Source: Sphingomonas sp. BK345 (lineage in GTDB: Bacteria > Pseudomonadota > Alphaproteobacteria > Sphingomonadales > Sphingomonadaceae). From it: a DNA stretch of 64,000 bases. The DNA lies in the NCBI RefSeq assembly GCF_014193845.1, contig NZ_JACHZX010000001.1:682001-746000 (forward strand), read 5' to 3'. Positions 19,809-28,474 of this stretch are shown here, piece by piece (within the stretch, counting starts at the first letter, position 1; the number at the start of each line of letters is the position of its first letter). The position numbers and the translations under genes are program-made. The notes under the pieces were generated by a model. That model had not been told where the DNA came from. It searched no databases and was given only the letters and a program-made list of their open reading frames with translations.

Positions 19809-21206
19809 TCAGATCGTCCAACCGCTCCGATAGTCACGCGTCAGCAGCGTGTTCGCCTCCGCCGCGTCGGTGATCCGAGCGGCGTTGCCGTCGTACGTGA
19901 TCGGCCGACCGGCACGCAGCGCAACCATGCCCAGGAGCATCGTCTCGTTGAGCGTGGTGGCATAAGCGAACGGGCACGACGCCTGCGTCTCGCCGCGGAT
20001 CGCAGCGAGCCAGTTGCGCTCATGCCCCTGCAGCCCGCCCTCGATCCGCGGCAGCGAGCGCGGCACCGCCGCAGCGCGCTCGGCCGCGCCGGCGCCGAAC
20101 ACCACCGGCTTCTCGCCATAGGTCTCGTGCATCAGCATGCCCTGATCGCCGACGTAGAGCACGCCGCCGTCGGGCGTCATCGTCACCTCGGCGGGCAGGT
20201 CGTGCGGCGTCGGCGGCATCAGCCCGCCGTCGTACCAGGTGAGCTTGATCGGCCCGCCCTTGGCGTTGCCGAACTCGAAGAAGGTCAGCCCCGCCAGCGG
20301 CCAGCTGCCCGGCTGCGCCGGCTGGTCGCGCGACGCCCAGCGCGAGTGGCGCGTCTCCACCCGCGTCGGCAGGCCGGGCTCGAGCGCCCACACCGGGAAG
20401 TCGAGCAGGTGCGCGCCCATGTCGCCCAGCGCGCCGGTACCGAACGGGGTCCACCCACGCCAGTTGAAGTGGGCGTAATCAGGGTTGTAGCCCCAGTCGA
20501 CCGAGGCCGGCCCGAGCCACAGGTCCCAGTCGAGGCTGGCGGGCTTGGCCACCGGATCGGGGCGCGCGATGCCCTGCGGCCAGATCGGGCGGTTGGTCCA
20601 GGCATGGACCTCGCGCACGTTGCCGATGGCGCCGCCGCGCAGCAGCTCGACCACGCGGCGACCGTCGTCGCCCGAGTGGCCCTGGTTGCCCATCTGCGTG
20701 ACCAGCTTGGGGTTCTTGCGCGCCAGCTCGGCCAGCATGCGACTCTCCGCGACCGTATAGGTCAGCGGCTTCTGGACATAGACGTGGAGCCCGCGCTCCA
20801 TCGCCATCTTGGCCGCGACCGCGTGATGGTGGTCGGGCGTGGCGATCAGGACCGCCTCGATGTCCTTCCGCTTGTCGAACAGCTTGCGATAGTCGCTGAA
20901 ATGCTCGGCCTTGTCATAGGCGGCGCGCAGCGCGACGCGCTCGGGGTTGGTGTTGCCGTCGCGGCCGAGCAGCGACTTGGCGACATGGTCGAAATCGACG
21001 TCGCACGCTGCGACGATATTCTCGCCGGTCAGCCGCGAGGCGTTGGCGGCGCCCATGCCGCCCGCGCCGATCACCGCGATGTTGATCTTGTCGCCCGCCT
21101 TGCGGCGCCGCGCCGCCTGCGCGACGCCCGGCAGCGCCCCTGCCATCGCCGTGGCCGCCGCCCCGGCCAGCCACGTGCGGCGGCTGATCCCCTCGCTGAT
21201 CGTCAT
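19809..21206 (-). CDS. Tat-exported Gfo/Idh/MocA family oxidoreductase
   Basis: NAD(P)-dependent sugar or polyol dehydrogenase. Start ATG 21206 is chosen because GAAGGAGA precedes it and a Tat signal follows at once (SRRTWLAG, residues 8-15, cleavage after VAQA), giving 465 residues. The Rossmann motif VIGAGGMG comes directly after. The usual EKP signature reads QKP at residues 145-147. The C-terminal domain has GALGDMGAHLLDFPVW with the family's catalytic-site His. A periplasmic location with tightly bound cofactor is expected by analogy with other Tat-exported members. It lies downstream of the TBDR and the GFOR-lactonase pair on the same strand. Confidence 0.88.
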   Translation of the reverse strand: MTISEGISRRTWLAGAAATAMAGALPGVAQAARRRKAGDKINIAVIGAGGMGAANASRLTGENIVAACDVDFDHVAKSLLGRDGNTNPERVALRAAYDKAEHFSDYRKLFDKRKDIEAVLIATPDHHHAVAAKMAMERGLHVYVQKPLTYTVAESRMLAELARKNPKLVTQMGNQGHSGDDGRRVVELLRGGAIGNVREVHAWTNRPIWPQGIARPDPVAKPASLDWDLWLGPASVDWGYNPDYAHFNWRGWTPFGTGALGDMGAHLLDFPVWALEPGLPTRVETRHSRWASRDQPAQPGSWPLAGLTFFEFGNAKGGPIKLTWYDGGLMPPTPHDLPAEVTMTPDGGVLYVGDQGMLMHETYGEKPVVFGAGAAERAAAVPRSLPRIEGGLQGHERNWLAAIRGETQASCPFAYATTLNETMLLGMVALRAGRPITYDGNAARITDAAEANTLLTRDYRSGWTI

Positions 21207-21420
21207 CGTCTCTCCTTCGCGTGCGTCGTTGCAGAGGCTTGCGCGCTCACCGCCTTCGTCCCGCGCTCCGGGCTGAGCTCCGAGAGTCGCGCCATTCGAA
21301 AGCAATTATCTTATTGTATGCGGCACGTAAGGGAGCGGGGCAAGCCGATACGTTAGCGGCTCTGACGTATGGCGGCGGCAGGAGATCCGCTTTTGCCACG
21401 GGCGGACATCCCACCTTCTA

Positions 21421-21518
21421 CCGTCATCCCGGACGTGTTCCGGGATCCACTCCTCCGCGAGCACAACGACGTCAGCATGAGCGGCACCGTGGATCCCGGA
21501 ACAAGTCCGGGATGACGG
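21421..21518. repeat. intergenic inverted repeat, family A (GTCATCCCGGAC type)
   Basis: Arms of 30 bp (CCGTCATCCCGGACGTGTTC... and its complement ending GGGATGACGG) around a variable centre. It sits just past the TBDR stop. Near-identical arms recur at 27776-27873, 38186-38283 and 38368-38465. Confidence 0.9.
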
Positions 21519-21564
21519 GAGAGAGTGGCGCGGTTTGCCTTCCGAAGGGGAGTGACGCCCCCCC

Positions 21565-24027
21565 TCAGAAGCTCAGCGCCGCGCTGAAGCGGAGCGAGCG
21601 GCCGAGGATCGGGCGCGCCAGCACCGGCCCGGTCCCCTGCGAGCCGATGATGCGCGGGTTGCCCTCGGTCAGCCCGATCTCGTTGGTGAGGTTGTTGCCC
21701 GTCACCTGCAGCCGGATCCGCTCCGCCACCTCGACCGACACGCCCGCGTCGAGCTGGTAGAAGCGCGGCAGCAGCTGCTGGTTCTCGGGGTCGGAGAAGC
21801 GGTCGCCGGTATATTGCAGCGTCGCGAACAGCGACGGCCGCAGGCTCCCCACCGGCAGCTCGTAGGACGGCGTCACGCGCCACATCCAGCGCGGCTGGCG
21901 CTGCACGCGATTGCCGGTGTTGTCGATCGCGCCGCCGCCGGTGAAGAAGTCCTGGTAGGTGCCGTCGAGGAACGTCCCGGCCGCCGCCAGGCTGAAGCCC
22001 GCGAACGGGCGCAGCGCGCCCTCCAGCTCGACGCCGGTCGCCTTGGCGCCGCCGACCTGGCTCAGCGCGACGTTGTTGATCAGCTGCGTCGTCGCCAGCC
22101 CGTCGAACTTGTTGTGGAACACGGTGGCGTAGAGGTTGAGCCACGGCATCGAGACCTTGAGACCACCCTCGTAGGTGTCGACCTTGGCGACGATCGTCAG
22201 CCCCTCGCGCAGGTTGTCGAACTGCGGGAAGCTGTGGCCGCGGCTGTAGCGCGCGAACACGCCGACCTGCGACGTGAAGTCGTAGTTGGCACCCGCGGTC
22301 CACGACCAGCGCCCCTCGCGGAACGGGTCGAGCGCGCGGCGCTCGCCGAACACGTTGACCGCATTGTCGTACAGCGTGTTGGGGTTGCCATCGAGGTTGA
22401 CCTGGGTCGCCGCCGGGGTGCGCAAATTGCCGTCGACGATATGCTTCTGGTAGCGCAGGCCGCCGTCGACGCGCAGCTGCGATGTGATCTGCAGCTCGTC
22501 GACCGCGTAGAAGGCGAGGTCCGACCCCTTGTAATAAGCGTCGACCAGGAAGCCGTCGCCGCTGGTGAAGCCGTTCTGCGTCGCGGTGCGCCCGCCGTTG
22601 AGCGTCAGGTTGAGCAGCCGCGCGCGCGGCTCGGCGGTGAGCAGCACCTGGTTGCCCAGCGCCCATTGGTCGCGCGTGGTGTAATCGGCGTAGTAGAAGC
22701 CGCCGGTCAGCTTGTTGCCGCCGGCCTTCCACTCCAGCGCGGTGTCGGCGACGAAGGAGGTGATCTTCTTCTGCACGCTCCAGATGCCCGCGCGCATCAC
22801 CTGCGTGTCCGTGCCCGAGGCGACCGCGCCGCCGCCATTGACGAAGCTGAGCGAGGCGACGGTCGAGCCCGCGCCGCCGAGCGCGGTTGCCATCGCCGAG
22901 GCGGCGGTGGGCGGACCGTCGGGGACGAGCCCGACCGTGTCGGCGCGCCCGCCGAGATAGCTCATCCGCTCGCGCACGCGCAGGCCGTCCGCCACCTCAT
23001 AGTCGAAGGTGATGCCGGTGTTGATCACGTCGGCGCCGCGGCCGTTCTCGAGGTTGACGGTGTTGCCCTGGACGTTGCGCGTCAGCCGCGTCTCCGGCCC
23101 GAGCAAGGTGCCGGTGCCCGCGTCGAAGCCGGGATAGGCGCTGATCTTGCGCCCGTCCTGGATCACCGGGATCGGCAGCAGCCACTGGCCGCGATCGTTG
23201 AGGTAGCGCGCATAGACCTCGACCGAGCCGCGCCCCTCGAAATCATGGTGGATGTTGGCGGTGACCTGACCGCCCTTCTCGGCGCGGAAGCCTGGGTCGC
23301 GGATGCCGTTGCCCTGCGCGTAGAAGCCGCCGATCATGAAGCCGGTGTTCTCGCCGAGCGGGCCCGACACCCAGGCGTCGCCGCGTGCCTCGTCATAGTC
23401 GGTGTAGGAGAATTTGGCGAGGCCGTGGAGCGCGCTGCCGCCGGTGCGCGGCACGACGTTGACGGTCAGGCCGGGCTGGCCGTTGGAGAAGAGCGAGCCG
23501 GTGCCGCCGCGCACCGCCTCGACCCGCTGCACCGTCTCGTCGAGCCGGATCAGCTGCGAGTTCTCGAGGAAGGACAGGGTCGAGGGCGGGAAGATCGGCA
23601 CGCCGCCGAGCTGGAAGGTCACGAATTGCGCGTCGCCGCCCGAGGGGTAGCCGCGCACGAAGATATTGGCGCCGTTCTGCCCGCCCGAGCTCTCCGCCAT
23701 CACGCCGGGGACGGTGCGGAGCAGGTCGGCGGTGCTGTTGGGCGCGGCGCGCTCGATCGCGTCGTCGCTGAGCGTGGTGACCGCGAAGGCGGCGTCCTGC
23801 CGCCGCGTGCCGCCGCCGGCGGTGCCGACGACGATGATATCATCGCCGGTCGGGGCGGTGGTGTCGACGATGCCCGTATCGGGCTGCGAGCGCTGCGCGG
23901 TGTCCTGGGCGGGGTCAGGCGTGACGCCGGGTGCGGCGCCGGTCTGGGCGAGCGCGGGCGCGGCGAGCAGCGTCATCGCGACGGTGGCGGCGCCGCTGAG
24001 CAGCCGTGTGGCGTGGGTGGACCGCAT
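21565..24027 (-). CDS. TonB-dependent receptor (siderophore-receptor-like)
   Basis: Outer-membrane gated barrel for TonB-driven uptake. From ATG 24027 (AGGGAGAAG upstream) the product is 820 residues: signal peptide ending APALAQ, box DDIIVVG, plug with NIFVRGYPSGGDAQFVTFQL and RVEAVRGGTGSLFSNGQPG, and a barrel ending RSLRFSAALSF. The plug resembles FhuA/FecA-type receptors. Position beside two Gfo/Idh/MocA oxidoreductases and a lactonase suggests a sugar or sugar-like substrate, but this is inference. Its leader resembles that of the GFOR operon (see 24028-24070). Confidence 0.93.
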   Translation of the reverse strand: MRSTHATRLLSGAATVAMTLLAAPALAQTGAAPGVTPDPAQDTAQRSQPDTGIVDTTAPTGDDIIVVGTAGGGTRRQDAAFAVTTLSDDAIERAAPNSTADLLRTVPGVMAESSGGQNGANIFVRGYPSGGDAQFVTFQLGGVPIFPPSTLSFLENSQLIRLDETVQRVEAVRGGTGSLFSNGQPGLTVNVVPRTGGSALHGLAKFSYTDYDEARGDAWVSGPLGENTGFMIGGFYAQGNGIRDPGFRAEKGGQVTANIHHDFEGRGSVEVYARYLNDRGQWLLPIPVIQDGRKISAYPGFDAGTGTLLGPETRLTRNVQGNTVNLENGRGADVINTGITFDYEVADGLRVRERMSYLGGRADTVGLVPDGPPTAASAMATALGGAGSTVASLSFVNGGGAVASGTDTQVMRAGIWSVQKKITSFVADTALEWKAGGNKLTGGFYYADYTTRDQWALGNQVLLTAEPRARLLNLTLNGGRTATQNGFTSGDGFLVDAYYKGSDLAFYAVDELQITSQLRVDGGLRYQKHIVDGNLRTPAATQVNLDGNPNTLYDNAVNVFGERRALDPFREGRWSWTAGANYDFTSQVGVFARYSRGHSFPQFDNLREGLTIVAKVDTYEGGLKVSMPWLNLYATVFHNKFDGLATTQLINNVALSQVGGAKATGVELEGALRPFAGFSLAAAGTFLDGTYQDFFTGGGAIDNTGNRVQRQPRWMWRVTPSYELPVGSLRPSLFATLQYTGDRFSDPENQQLLPRFYQLDAGVSVEVAERIRLQVTGNNLTNEIGLTEGNPRIIGSQGTGPVLARPILGRSLRFSAALSF

Positions 24028-24070
24028 GCTTCTTCTCCCTCTGCTGCGGCGCTCGGGTGGCGCCGTTAAC
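24028..24070 (-). promoter_or_regulatory. leader of the TBDR, shared with the GFOR operon
   Basis: Read on the minus strand, GTTAAC at 24065-24070 is followed by GGCGCC and then CAGCAGAGGGAGA ahead of the ATG. The GFOR gene at 26552 has the same three elements in the same order. The likeness suggests a common origin or common control. Confidence 0.45.
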
Positions 24071-24095
24071 CATGCATGTAGGTCGCGCGCGGACT

Positions 24096-24107
24096 CGTGT
24101 CGACACG
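24096..24107. promoter_or_regulatory. 12-bp palindrome CGTGTCGACACG upstream of the TBDR
   Basis: A perfect palindrome 69 bp before the TBDR start codon, the right size and place for a repressor operator. No regulator can be assigned. Confidence 0.4.
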
Positions 24108-24191
24108 CGGCGGGCTGCGGTGGATCGTTGATCTGGGAGGGTTGCTTCCGCGCCACAGTGCGGCGAGCGGCGTGCTCCCTCGCTCGAGACA

Positions 24192-24338
24192 GCGCGTCTG
24201 GACCCCCGCCTTCGCGAGGATGACGGAATTAAGTGCGCGGGGATGACGAACTAAATTCGCGGGGATGACGGATCGAAGTGGTAAGATCCGTCGCCTATCT
24301 CCTCCGTCATCCCCGCGCAGGCGGGGATCCAGACGCGC
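24192..24338. repeat. intergenic inverted repeat, family B (CCCCGC...GCGGGGATCCAGACGCG)
   Basis: Arms GCGCGTCTGGACCCCCGCC and GGCGGGGATCCAGACGCGC enclose several GGGGATGACG repeats. It fills most of the 24108-24441 gap, in which I see no gene. A second copy lies at 34538-34635. Confidence 0.85.
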
Positions 24339-24441
24339 AGGTGGCGCGATCATAGGCACGATTGCCGGACGCTGAGGCTACCTTCCGCGGCGATAGGCAG
24401 CGCGCGTAGCCCGGCTCCCCCCGCGCGAATGAGCGCCCCGA

Positions 24442-25461
24442 TCACCCCACCAGCGCGACGCGGCAGATGCGGTCCGACGCCGTCAGGAACAGGCTGCGCC
24501 CGCCCTCGCCGACGCAGGCGTTGGCGATCGGCTTGCCGTTGCCGATGATGCCGAGTGGCTCGCCCGCTGGGCTCAGCACGTGCATGCCGCCCGGCCCGCT
24601 GACGAACAGGTGGCCTGCCGCCGCGACGTCCATCCCGTCGGGCGCGCCGGCCCAGCCCTTCGCCTTGTCCGCGCGCATGTCGCTGAACACGCGCGATCCC
24701 GTCGGCCGGCCGCGCGCGTCGAGCGCATAGGCCCAGACCAGCGGCGCGGCGTCGTCCGAGCAGGACAGGTACAAAGTCCGCTCGTCGGGCGAGAGGCCGA
24801 CGCCGTTGGGGAAGCGCCGCGCGCCGTCGAGCAGCGTCACCGTGCCGTCGGGATCGAGCCGGTACAGCCCCATCACGTCGAGCTCGCGCAGCGGCGAGTC
24901 GGGGCCGGCGGCGAAGCCGTAGGTCGGGTCGGTGAAGTAGATCGCCCCCGAGCGCGCCACGACCACGTCGTTGGGGCTATTGAAGCGCTTGCCGCGATAG
25001 CGCTCGGCCAGCACCGTCCGCTTCTTGGTCGCGAGGTCGACGCGGACGATCGCGCGCGTGCCGCTGTCCGCGACGATCAGCCGGCCCTGGCGATCGAGCG
25101 CGAGCCCGTTGGCGCCGGCCTCGCGGATCGCGGGCGGGATCGGCGTCTGCAGGCCCGCCGGATCGAGGAACGGCCGCGCGCCGTCGCGGCGCGACCAGCG
25201 GTGGACGACGTTCGCGGGTACGTCGGAGAAGAGCAGATAGTCGCCCTTCGCGACCCACACCGGCCCCTCGGCCCAGCGATAGCCGGTGGCGAGCGTCTCG
25301 ATCGTCGCGCCGCGCGGGATGATCGCGTCGAGCCGCGGGTCGAGCCGCAGCACCCCCATCGGCGGCGGCTCGGCCGCGCGCGCGGCGCTCGCGAGCAGCG
25401 CCCCCGCGCCCAGTCCCGCGCCCAGTCCCGCCAGCGCCGCGCGCCGGGTGAGGACCGTCAT
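24442..25461 (-). CDS. SMP-30/gluconolactonase family lactonase, Tat-exported
   Basis: Calcium-dependent six-bladed propeller lactonase, expected to hydrolyse aldonolactones. The 339-residue protein begins with a Tat-type signal (TRRAALAGLGAG, cleaved near ARAA). Metal-site blocks are present: Glu65 in AEGPVW, the Asn in FNSPNDVV, PNGVGLSPD and GAPDGMDV. ATG 25461 overlaps the stop of the upstream oxidoreductase (ATGA), so translation is coupled. Together the pair resembles glucose-fructose oxidoreductase plus gluconolactonase of Zymomonas; the exact sugar is not known. Confidence 0.9.
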   Translation of the reverse strand: MTVLTRRAALAGLGAGLGAGALLASAARAAEPPPMGVLRLDPRLDAIIPRGATIETLATGYRWAEGPVWVAKGDYLLFSDVPANVVHRWSRRDGARPFLDPAGLQTPIPPAIREAGANGLALDRQGRLIVADSGTRAIVRVDLATKKRTVLAERYRGKRFNSPNDVVVARSGAIYFTDPTYGFAAGPDSPLRELDVMGLYRLDPDGTVTLLDGARRFPNGVGLSPDERTLYLSCSDDAAPLVWAYALDARGRPTGSRVFSDMRADKAKGWAGAPDGMDVAAAGHLFVSGPGGMHVLSPAGEPLGIIGNGKPIANACVGEGGRSLFLTASDRICRVALVG

Positions 25462-26552
25462 ACCAGCCGCACGCGCTGGCCCTCGCGCGCCGAGCGGTAG
25501 ATCGCCTCGATCACGCGCAGGTCGGCGAGCCCCTCCTCGCCGCCGGTCAGCGGCTCCTTGTCGTCGAGGATGCACTCGGCGAGATGGTCGAGCTGTCCGG
25601 CGTGCTGCGCCTTGCCCGCGGGCGGGTCGCGCGGTTCGGTGCGGCCGTCGCGGTTGATCCGCATCTTCTGCCCCTCGTACGAGGTGGCGGGCTCGAGCTC
25701 GATCCAGCCCTTGGTGCCGGTGACGCGATAGGCGTTGTGGTTGGAATTGTAGCTCGACACGCAGGTCGCCTCGATCCCCGAGGGAAAGCGCAGCAGGAAG
25801 GAGATCTTGTCCTCCACCGTGCGGAAGCGCGGGTCGGAGCGGTCGGTCGACTCGATCGCGCTGACCTCGACCGGGTTCTCGCCGGCGAGATAGCGCGCCG
25901 CGTTGAGGCTGTAGATGCCGATGTCCATCAGCGAGCCGCCGCCCGACAGCGGGCGGTCGAGCCGCCACTGGTTGGGCTGGATGGTGAAGCCGTGCTCCGA
26001 GGTGATGATCTGCGTCTTGCCGACGAAGCCGCTCTGCGCCAGCTGGATCGCGAGCATGTTGTGCGGCTGGAAGCGCGAGCGATAGCCGATCATCAGCTTG
26101 CGCTTGGCGGCGCGGCAGGCGTCGATCATCGTCTGGCATTCCGCTACCGAGACCGCCATCGGCTTCTCGCACATCACGTGCTTGCCCGCCTTGGCGGCGC
26201 GCACGACATATTCGGCGTGCATCGAATTGGGCAGGATGACGTAGACCACGTCGATGTCGGGATTGTCGCGGATCGTGTCGAAGGTGGCATAGCTGTAGCG
26301 GTGCGTCTTCGGAATGTTGTACTGCGCACCGAACTTCTCGAGCTTGGCGGGCGTGCCGCTGACCAGTGCGACCAGGCGCGAGTGGTCGCATTCGGCGAAC
26401 TTGGACATGATCAGCTCGGCGTAGCGGCCCAGCCCGACCACGGCATAGCCGATCTTGCGGTCGCGCGACGGCGCGGCGCAGGCGCCGCTCGCGGCGGCAG
26501 CGAGCCCCATCCCGAGCCCGGCGATGATGGTGCGGCGGTCGGCCTCGCGCAT
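25458..26552 (-). CDS. Gfo/Idh/MocA oxidoreductase, glucose-fructose oxidoreductase-like, Tat-exported
   Basis: Probable periplasmic sugar oxidoreductase with tightly held NADP. The 364-residue protein starts MREADRRTIIAGLGMG, a Tat-type signal, then VVGLGRYAE (Rossmann fold), the conserved CEKPMA motif at residues 128-133 and MIGYRSRFQPHN. The downstream block SGGGSLMDIGIYSLNAARYL holds the catalytic-domain residues. Similarity to Zymomonas GFOR is strongest in VMCEKPM and the lysine-rich substrate loop. It shares a 4-bp overlap with the lactonase gene. Confidence 0.9.
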   Translation of the reverse strand: MREADRRTIIAGLGMGLAAAASGACAAPSRDRKIGYAVVGLGRYAELIMSKFAECDHSRLVALVSGTPAKLEKFGAQYNIPKTHRYSYATFDTIRDNPDIDVVYVILPNSMHAEYVVRAAKAGKHVMCEKPMAVSVAECQTMIDACRAAKRKLMIGYRSRFQPHNMLAIQLAQSGFVGKTQIITSEHGFTIQPNQWRLDRPLSGGGSLMDIGIYSLNAARYLAGENPVEVSAIESTDRSDPRFRTVEDKISFLLRFPSGIEATCVSSYNSNHNAYRVTGTKGWIELEPATSYEGQKMRINRDGRTEPRDPPAGKAQHAGQLDHLAECILDDKEPLTGGEEGLADLRVIEAIYRSAREGQRVRLV

Positions 26553-26605
26553 GTCCCTCTCCCTCTGCTGTCGACGCTTTCGGCGCCGTGGACCAGAGGG
26601 TTAAC
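26553..26605 (-). promoter_or_regulatory. leader of the GFOR-lactonase operon
   Basis: Read on the minus strand, GTTAAC (26600-26605) is followed by GGCGCC and then CAGCAGAGGGAGA close to the ATG, the same order as in front of the TBDR at 24027. The purine-rich part is also a likely ribosome-binding site. Confidence 0.45.
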
Positions 26606-26609
26606 AGTA

Positions 26610-27044
26610 TCATTCGGAGAGCGCTACCATCTCCGCCGCGGCCTCGTCGCGCGTGTCGTAGCGCGCCTGCGCCGCCGCGACCGCGCCCATCCGCGTCTCG
26701 GCCCAGTCGATCATCTGGCGCAGCGCGCCGAGCAGCTCGCGCCCGAGCGGCGTGACGCGATAAACCACCTTGATCGGCACGCTGGCCTCGACCTCGCGAG
26801 TCACCAGCCCGTCGCGCTCGAGCGAGCGCAGCGTCTGGCTCAGCATCTTCTGCGACACGCCCGCGACGCGGCGCTTGAGCTCGCTGAAGCGGCGCGGCGA
26901 GTCGCCGAGCAGCAGCAGGATCAGCACGCTCCATTTGTCGCCGACCCGGTCGAGCAGGCGCCGCGTCGGGCAGTCGGCGGCGTAAGCGTCACCGCGCGCG
27001 GTATCGCCGAGGTGACCAGGTGAGGCGGAAGTGCCGTCTTGCAT
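26610..27044 (-). CDS. HxlR family transcriptional regulator
   Basis: Winged-helix regulator of 144 residues. The family hallmark is near residue 28: CPTRRLLDRVGDKWSVLIL, followed by RFSELKRRVAGVSQKMLSQTL (recognition helix region) and LERDGLVTREV (wing). HxlR proteins often control the adjacent divergent gene and respond to oxidants or aldehydes through the N-terminal Cys, which is present here. The divergent NAD(P)-binding gene starts 55 bp away. Confidence 0.92.
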   Translation of the reverse strand: MQDGTSASPGHLGDTARGDAYAADCPTRRLLDRVGDKWSVLILLLLGDSPRRFSELKRRVAGVSQKMLSQTLRSLERDGLVTREVEASVPIKVVYRVTPLGRELLGALRQMIDWAETRMGAVAAAQARYDTRDEAAAEMVALSE

Positions 27045-27059
27045 GGTGCCTCGCCCTAG

Positions 27060-27078
27060 CCAAGTAGGTCACCGTTGG
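27060..27078. promoter_or_regulatory. possible HxlR operator between divergent genes
   Basis: CCAAGTAGGTCACCGTTGG has CCAA and TTGG ends and lies in the centre of the 55-bp gap that serves both genes. The inner symmetry is poor. Confidence 0.3.
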
Positions 27079-27099
27079 AAACCATCCACGGAGGGCGAG

Positions 27100-27708
27100 A
27101 TGAAGGTAGCGGTGCTGGGCGCGAGCGGTCGCGCGGGCAGGGAGATCACGCGCGAGCTGGCGCGGCGCGGCCATCAGGTCACCGCAATCGCGCGCCATCC
27201 TGAGGCGATCCCCGCGGCCGACGGCGTCACCGCGGTGGCGGGTGACGCACGCGACGCCGACGCGCTGGCCGGGCTGGTCCGCGGCCACGACGCGGTGATC
27301 AGCGCGCTCCACTTCGACGTCACCGCGGAGACGCTGCTGGGCGCGCTCCGCACCGCCGGCGTGGCGCGGCTGCTGGTCACCGGTGGCGCGGCGAGCCTGC
27401 GCACCGCCGACGGCGGCCGGCTGATCGATTCGCCCGATTTCCCGGCGGCGTGGCGCGACATGGCGATGGGCGGGGTCCGCTTCCTCGACGCGTTGCGCAC
27501 GGTGGAGGACATCGACTGGACCTTCTTCTCGCCGGCCGCGCTGATCGAGGAGGGGCCGCGCACCGGCCGCTTCCGGCTCGGCGGCGACGAGCTGGTGGTC
27601 GACGAGGAGGGGCAGAGTCGGATCAGCTTCGCCGACTATGCGATCGCGATGGTCGACGAGCTGGAGCAGCACCGCCACCCGCGCGCACGCTTCACCGCGG
27701 CCTATTGA
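27100..27708 (+). CDS. NAD(P)-binding (NmrA-like atypical SDR) protein
   Basis: A 202-residue atypical short-chain dehydrogenase. It begins MKVAVLGASGRAGREI, the GxxGxxG dinucleotide motif, with the VTGGA strand near residue 90. The YxxxK catalytic pair is absent, as in NmrA and flavin-reductase-like members that act as redox sensors or quinone reductases. ATG 27100 is preceded by GGAGGG. It is transcribed away from the HxlR regulator, which is probably its controller. Confidence 0.85.
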   Translation: MKVAVLGASGRAGREITRELARRGHQVTAIARHPEAIPAADGVTAVAGDARDADALAGLVRGHDAVISALHFDVTAETLLGALRTAGVARLLVTGGAASLRTADGGRLIDSPDFPAAWRDMAMGGVRFLDALRTVEDIDWTFFSPAALIEEGPRTGRFRLGGDELVVDEEGQSRISFADYAIAMVDELEQHRHPRARFTAAY

Positions 27709-27775
27709 GGGGGGCGGCCGCAGCTCTCAGAGTTGCGGCGCCCGTCAGTGGGTATGCTGCCGCCGCTTCCCCCTT

Positions 27776-27873
27776 CCGTCATCCCGGACTTGTTCCGGGA
27801 TCCACTCTTCCGCGCACTCCTGGACGGCGGCTCTCGCGGCGGAGTGGATCCCGGAACAAGTCCGGGATGACGG
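27776..27873. repeat. intergenic inverted repeat, family A
   Basis: Arms CCGTCATCCCGGACTTGTTC and the complement ending CCGGGATGACGG around a variable centre, between the convergent SDR-like and DUF6496-like genes. Confidence 0.9.
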
Positions 27874-27929
27874 CGATGTGTATGTCGGGGGGTGGGAAGC
27901 GGCGCGACAGCGCGGGCAACCCGGCGCCT

Positions 27930-28241
27930 TCAACCGAGCGCCTTCTCCAGCTGAGCCTTGCTCATCGTCGAGCGGCCCGGCACGTCCGCCTTCTTCGCGC
28001 GCTCGTACAGATCGGCCTTGCTCGGCCCCTGCCCGCGCTCGCGCCGCTCCGCTTCGCCCTTTCGGCGCCTGTTCTGCGCAGGGGTCTGGTGGTTCGACGC
28101 GCCGGCCTCGCTCAGCCCGATCGCGATCGCCTGTTGGCGACTGCTGACCTTGCGTCCCGCGCTGGTCTCCAGCTCGCCTTCCGCGAACTCGTGCATGACG
28201 CGCTCGACCGTCTCCTGCTGCGCCTTGCTCTGCTTCGCCAT
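27930..28241 (-). CDS. DUF6496-like small basic protein
   Basis: A 103-residue, highly charged protein. The N-terminal part (VERVMHEFAEGELETSAGRKV, then SSRQQAIAIGLSEAG) matches a small conserved family common in alphaproteobacteria. The C-terminus (GPSKADLYERAKKADVPGRS, then MSKAQLEKAL) looks like a Rho-N/SAP-type helical nucleic-acid-binding motif. No signal peptide or membrane segment. Probably nucleic-acid associated or stress related, by composition only. Confidence 0.75.
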   Translation of the reverse strand: MAKQSKAQQETVERVMHEFAEGELETSAGRKVSSRQQAIAIGLSEAGASNHQTPAQNRRRKGEAERRERGQGPSKADLYERAKKADVPGRSTMSKAQLEKALG

Positions 28242-28299
28242 TTCACACGCTCCTGACGCGATGCGAGCGACAACCGGGGTGAAGCGCGCGAAGTTCCGA

Positions 28300-28466
28300 G
28301 ATCCTCCCCGCTCGCGGGGAGGGGGACCATGCAAAGCATGGTGGAGGGGGGGCTCCACGAACGCTGCGCTGAGTGAGACGCACCGCCATCAGCGCTGCGC
28401 GACGCGGAGAGCCCCCTCCACCACCGCGCTACGCGCGGCGGTCCCCCTCCCCGTGCCGGGGAGGAT
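28300..28466. repeat. intergenic inverted repeat, family C
   Basis: Arms GATCCTCCCCGCTCGCGGGG and CCCCGTGCCGGGGAGGAT, with inner GTGGAGGGGG and CCCCCTCCAC inverted repeats. It ends 9 bp before the acyl-CoA dehydrogenase stop codon and may act as its transcription stop. Confidence 0.88.
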
Positions 28467-28474
28467 TCGCGCTC

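Noticed and set aside
28300..28466. CRISPR array or transposon ends
   Set aside because: Single inverted-repeat element without regular spacers, target-site duplication or transposase.
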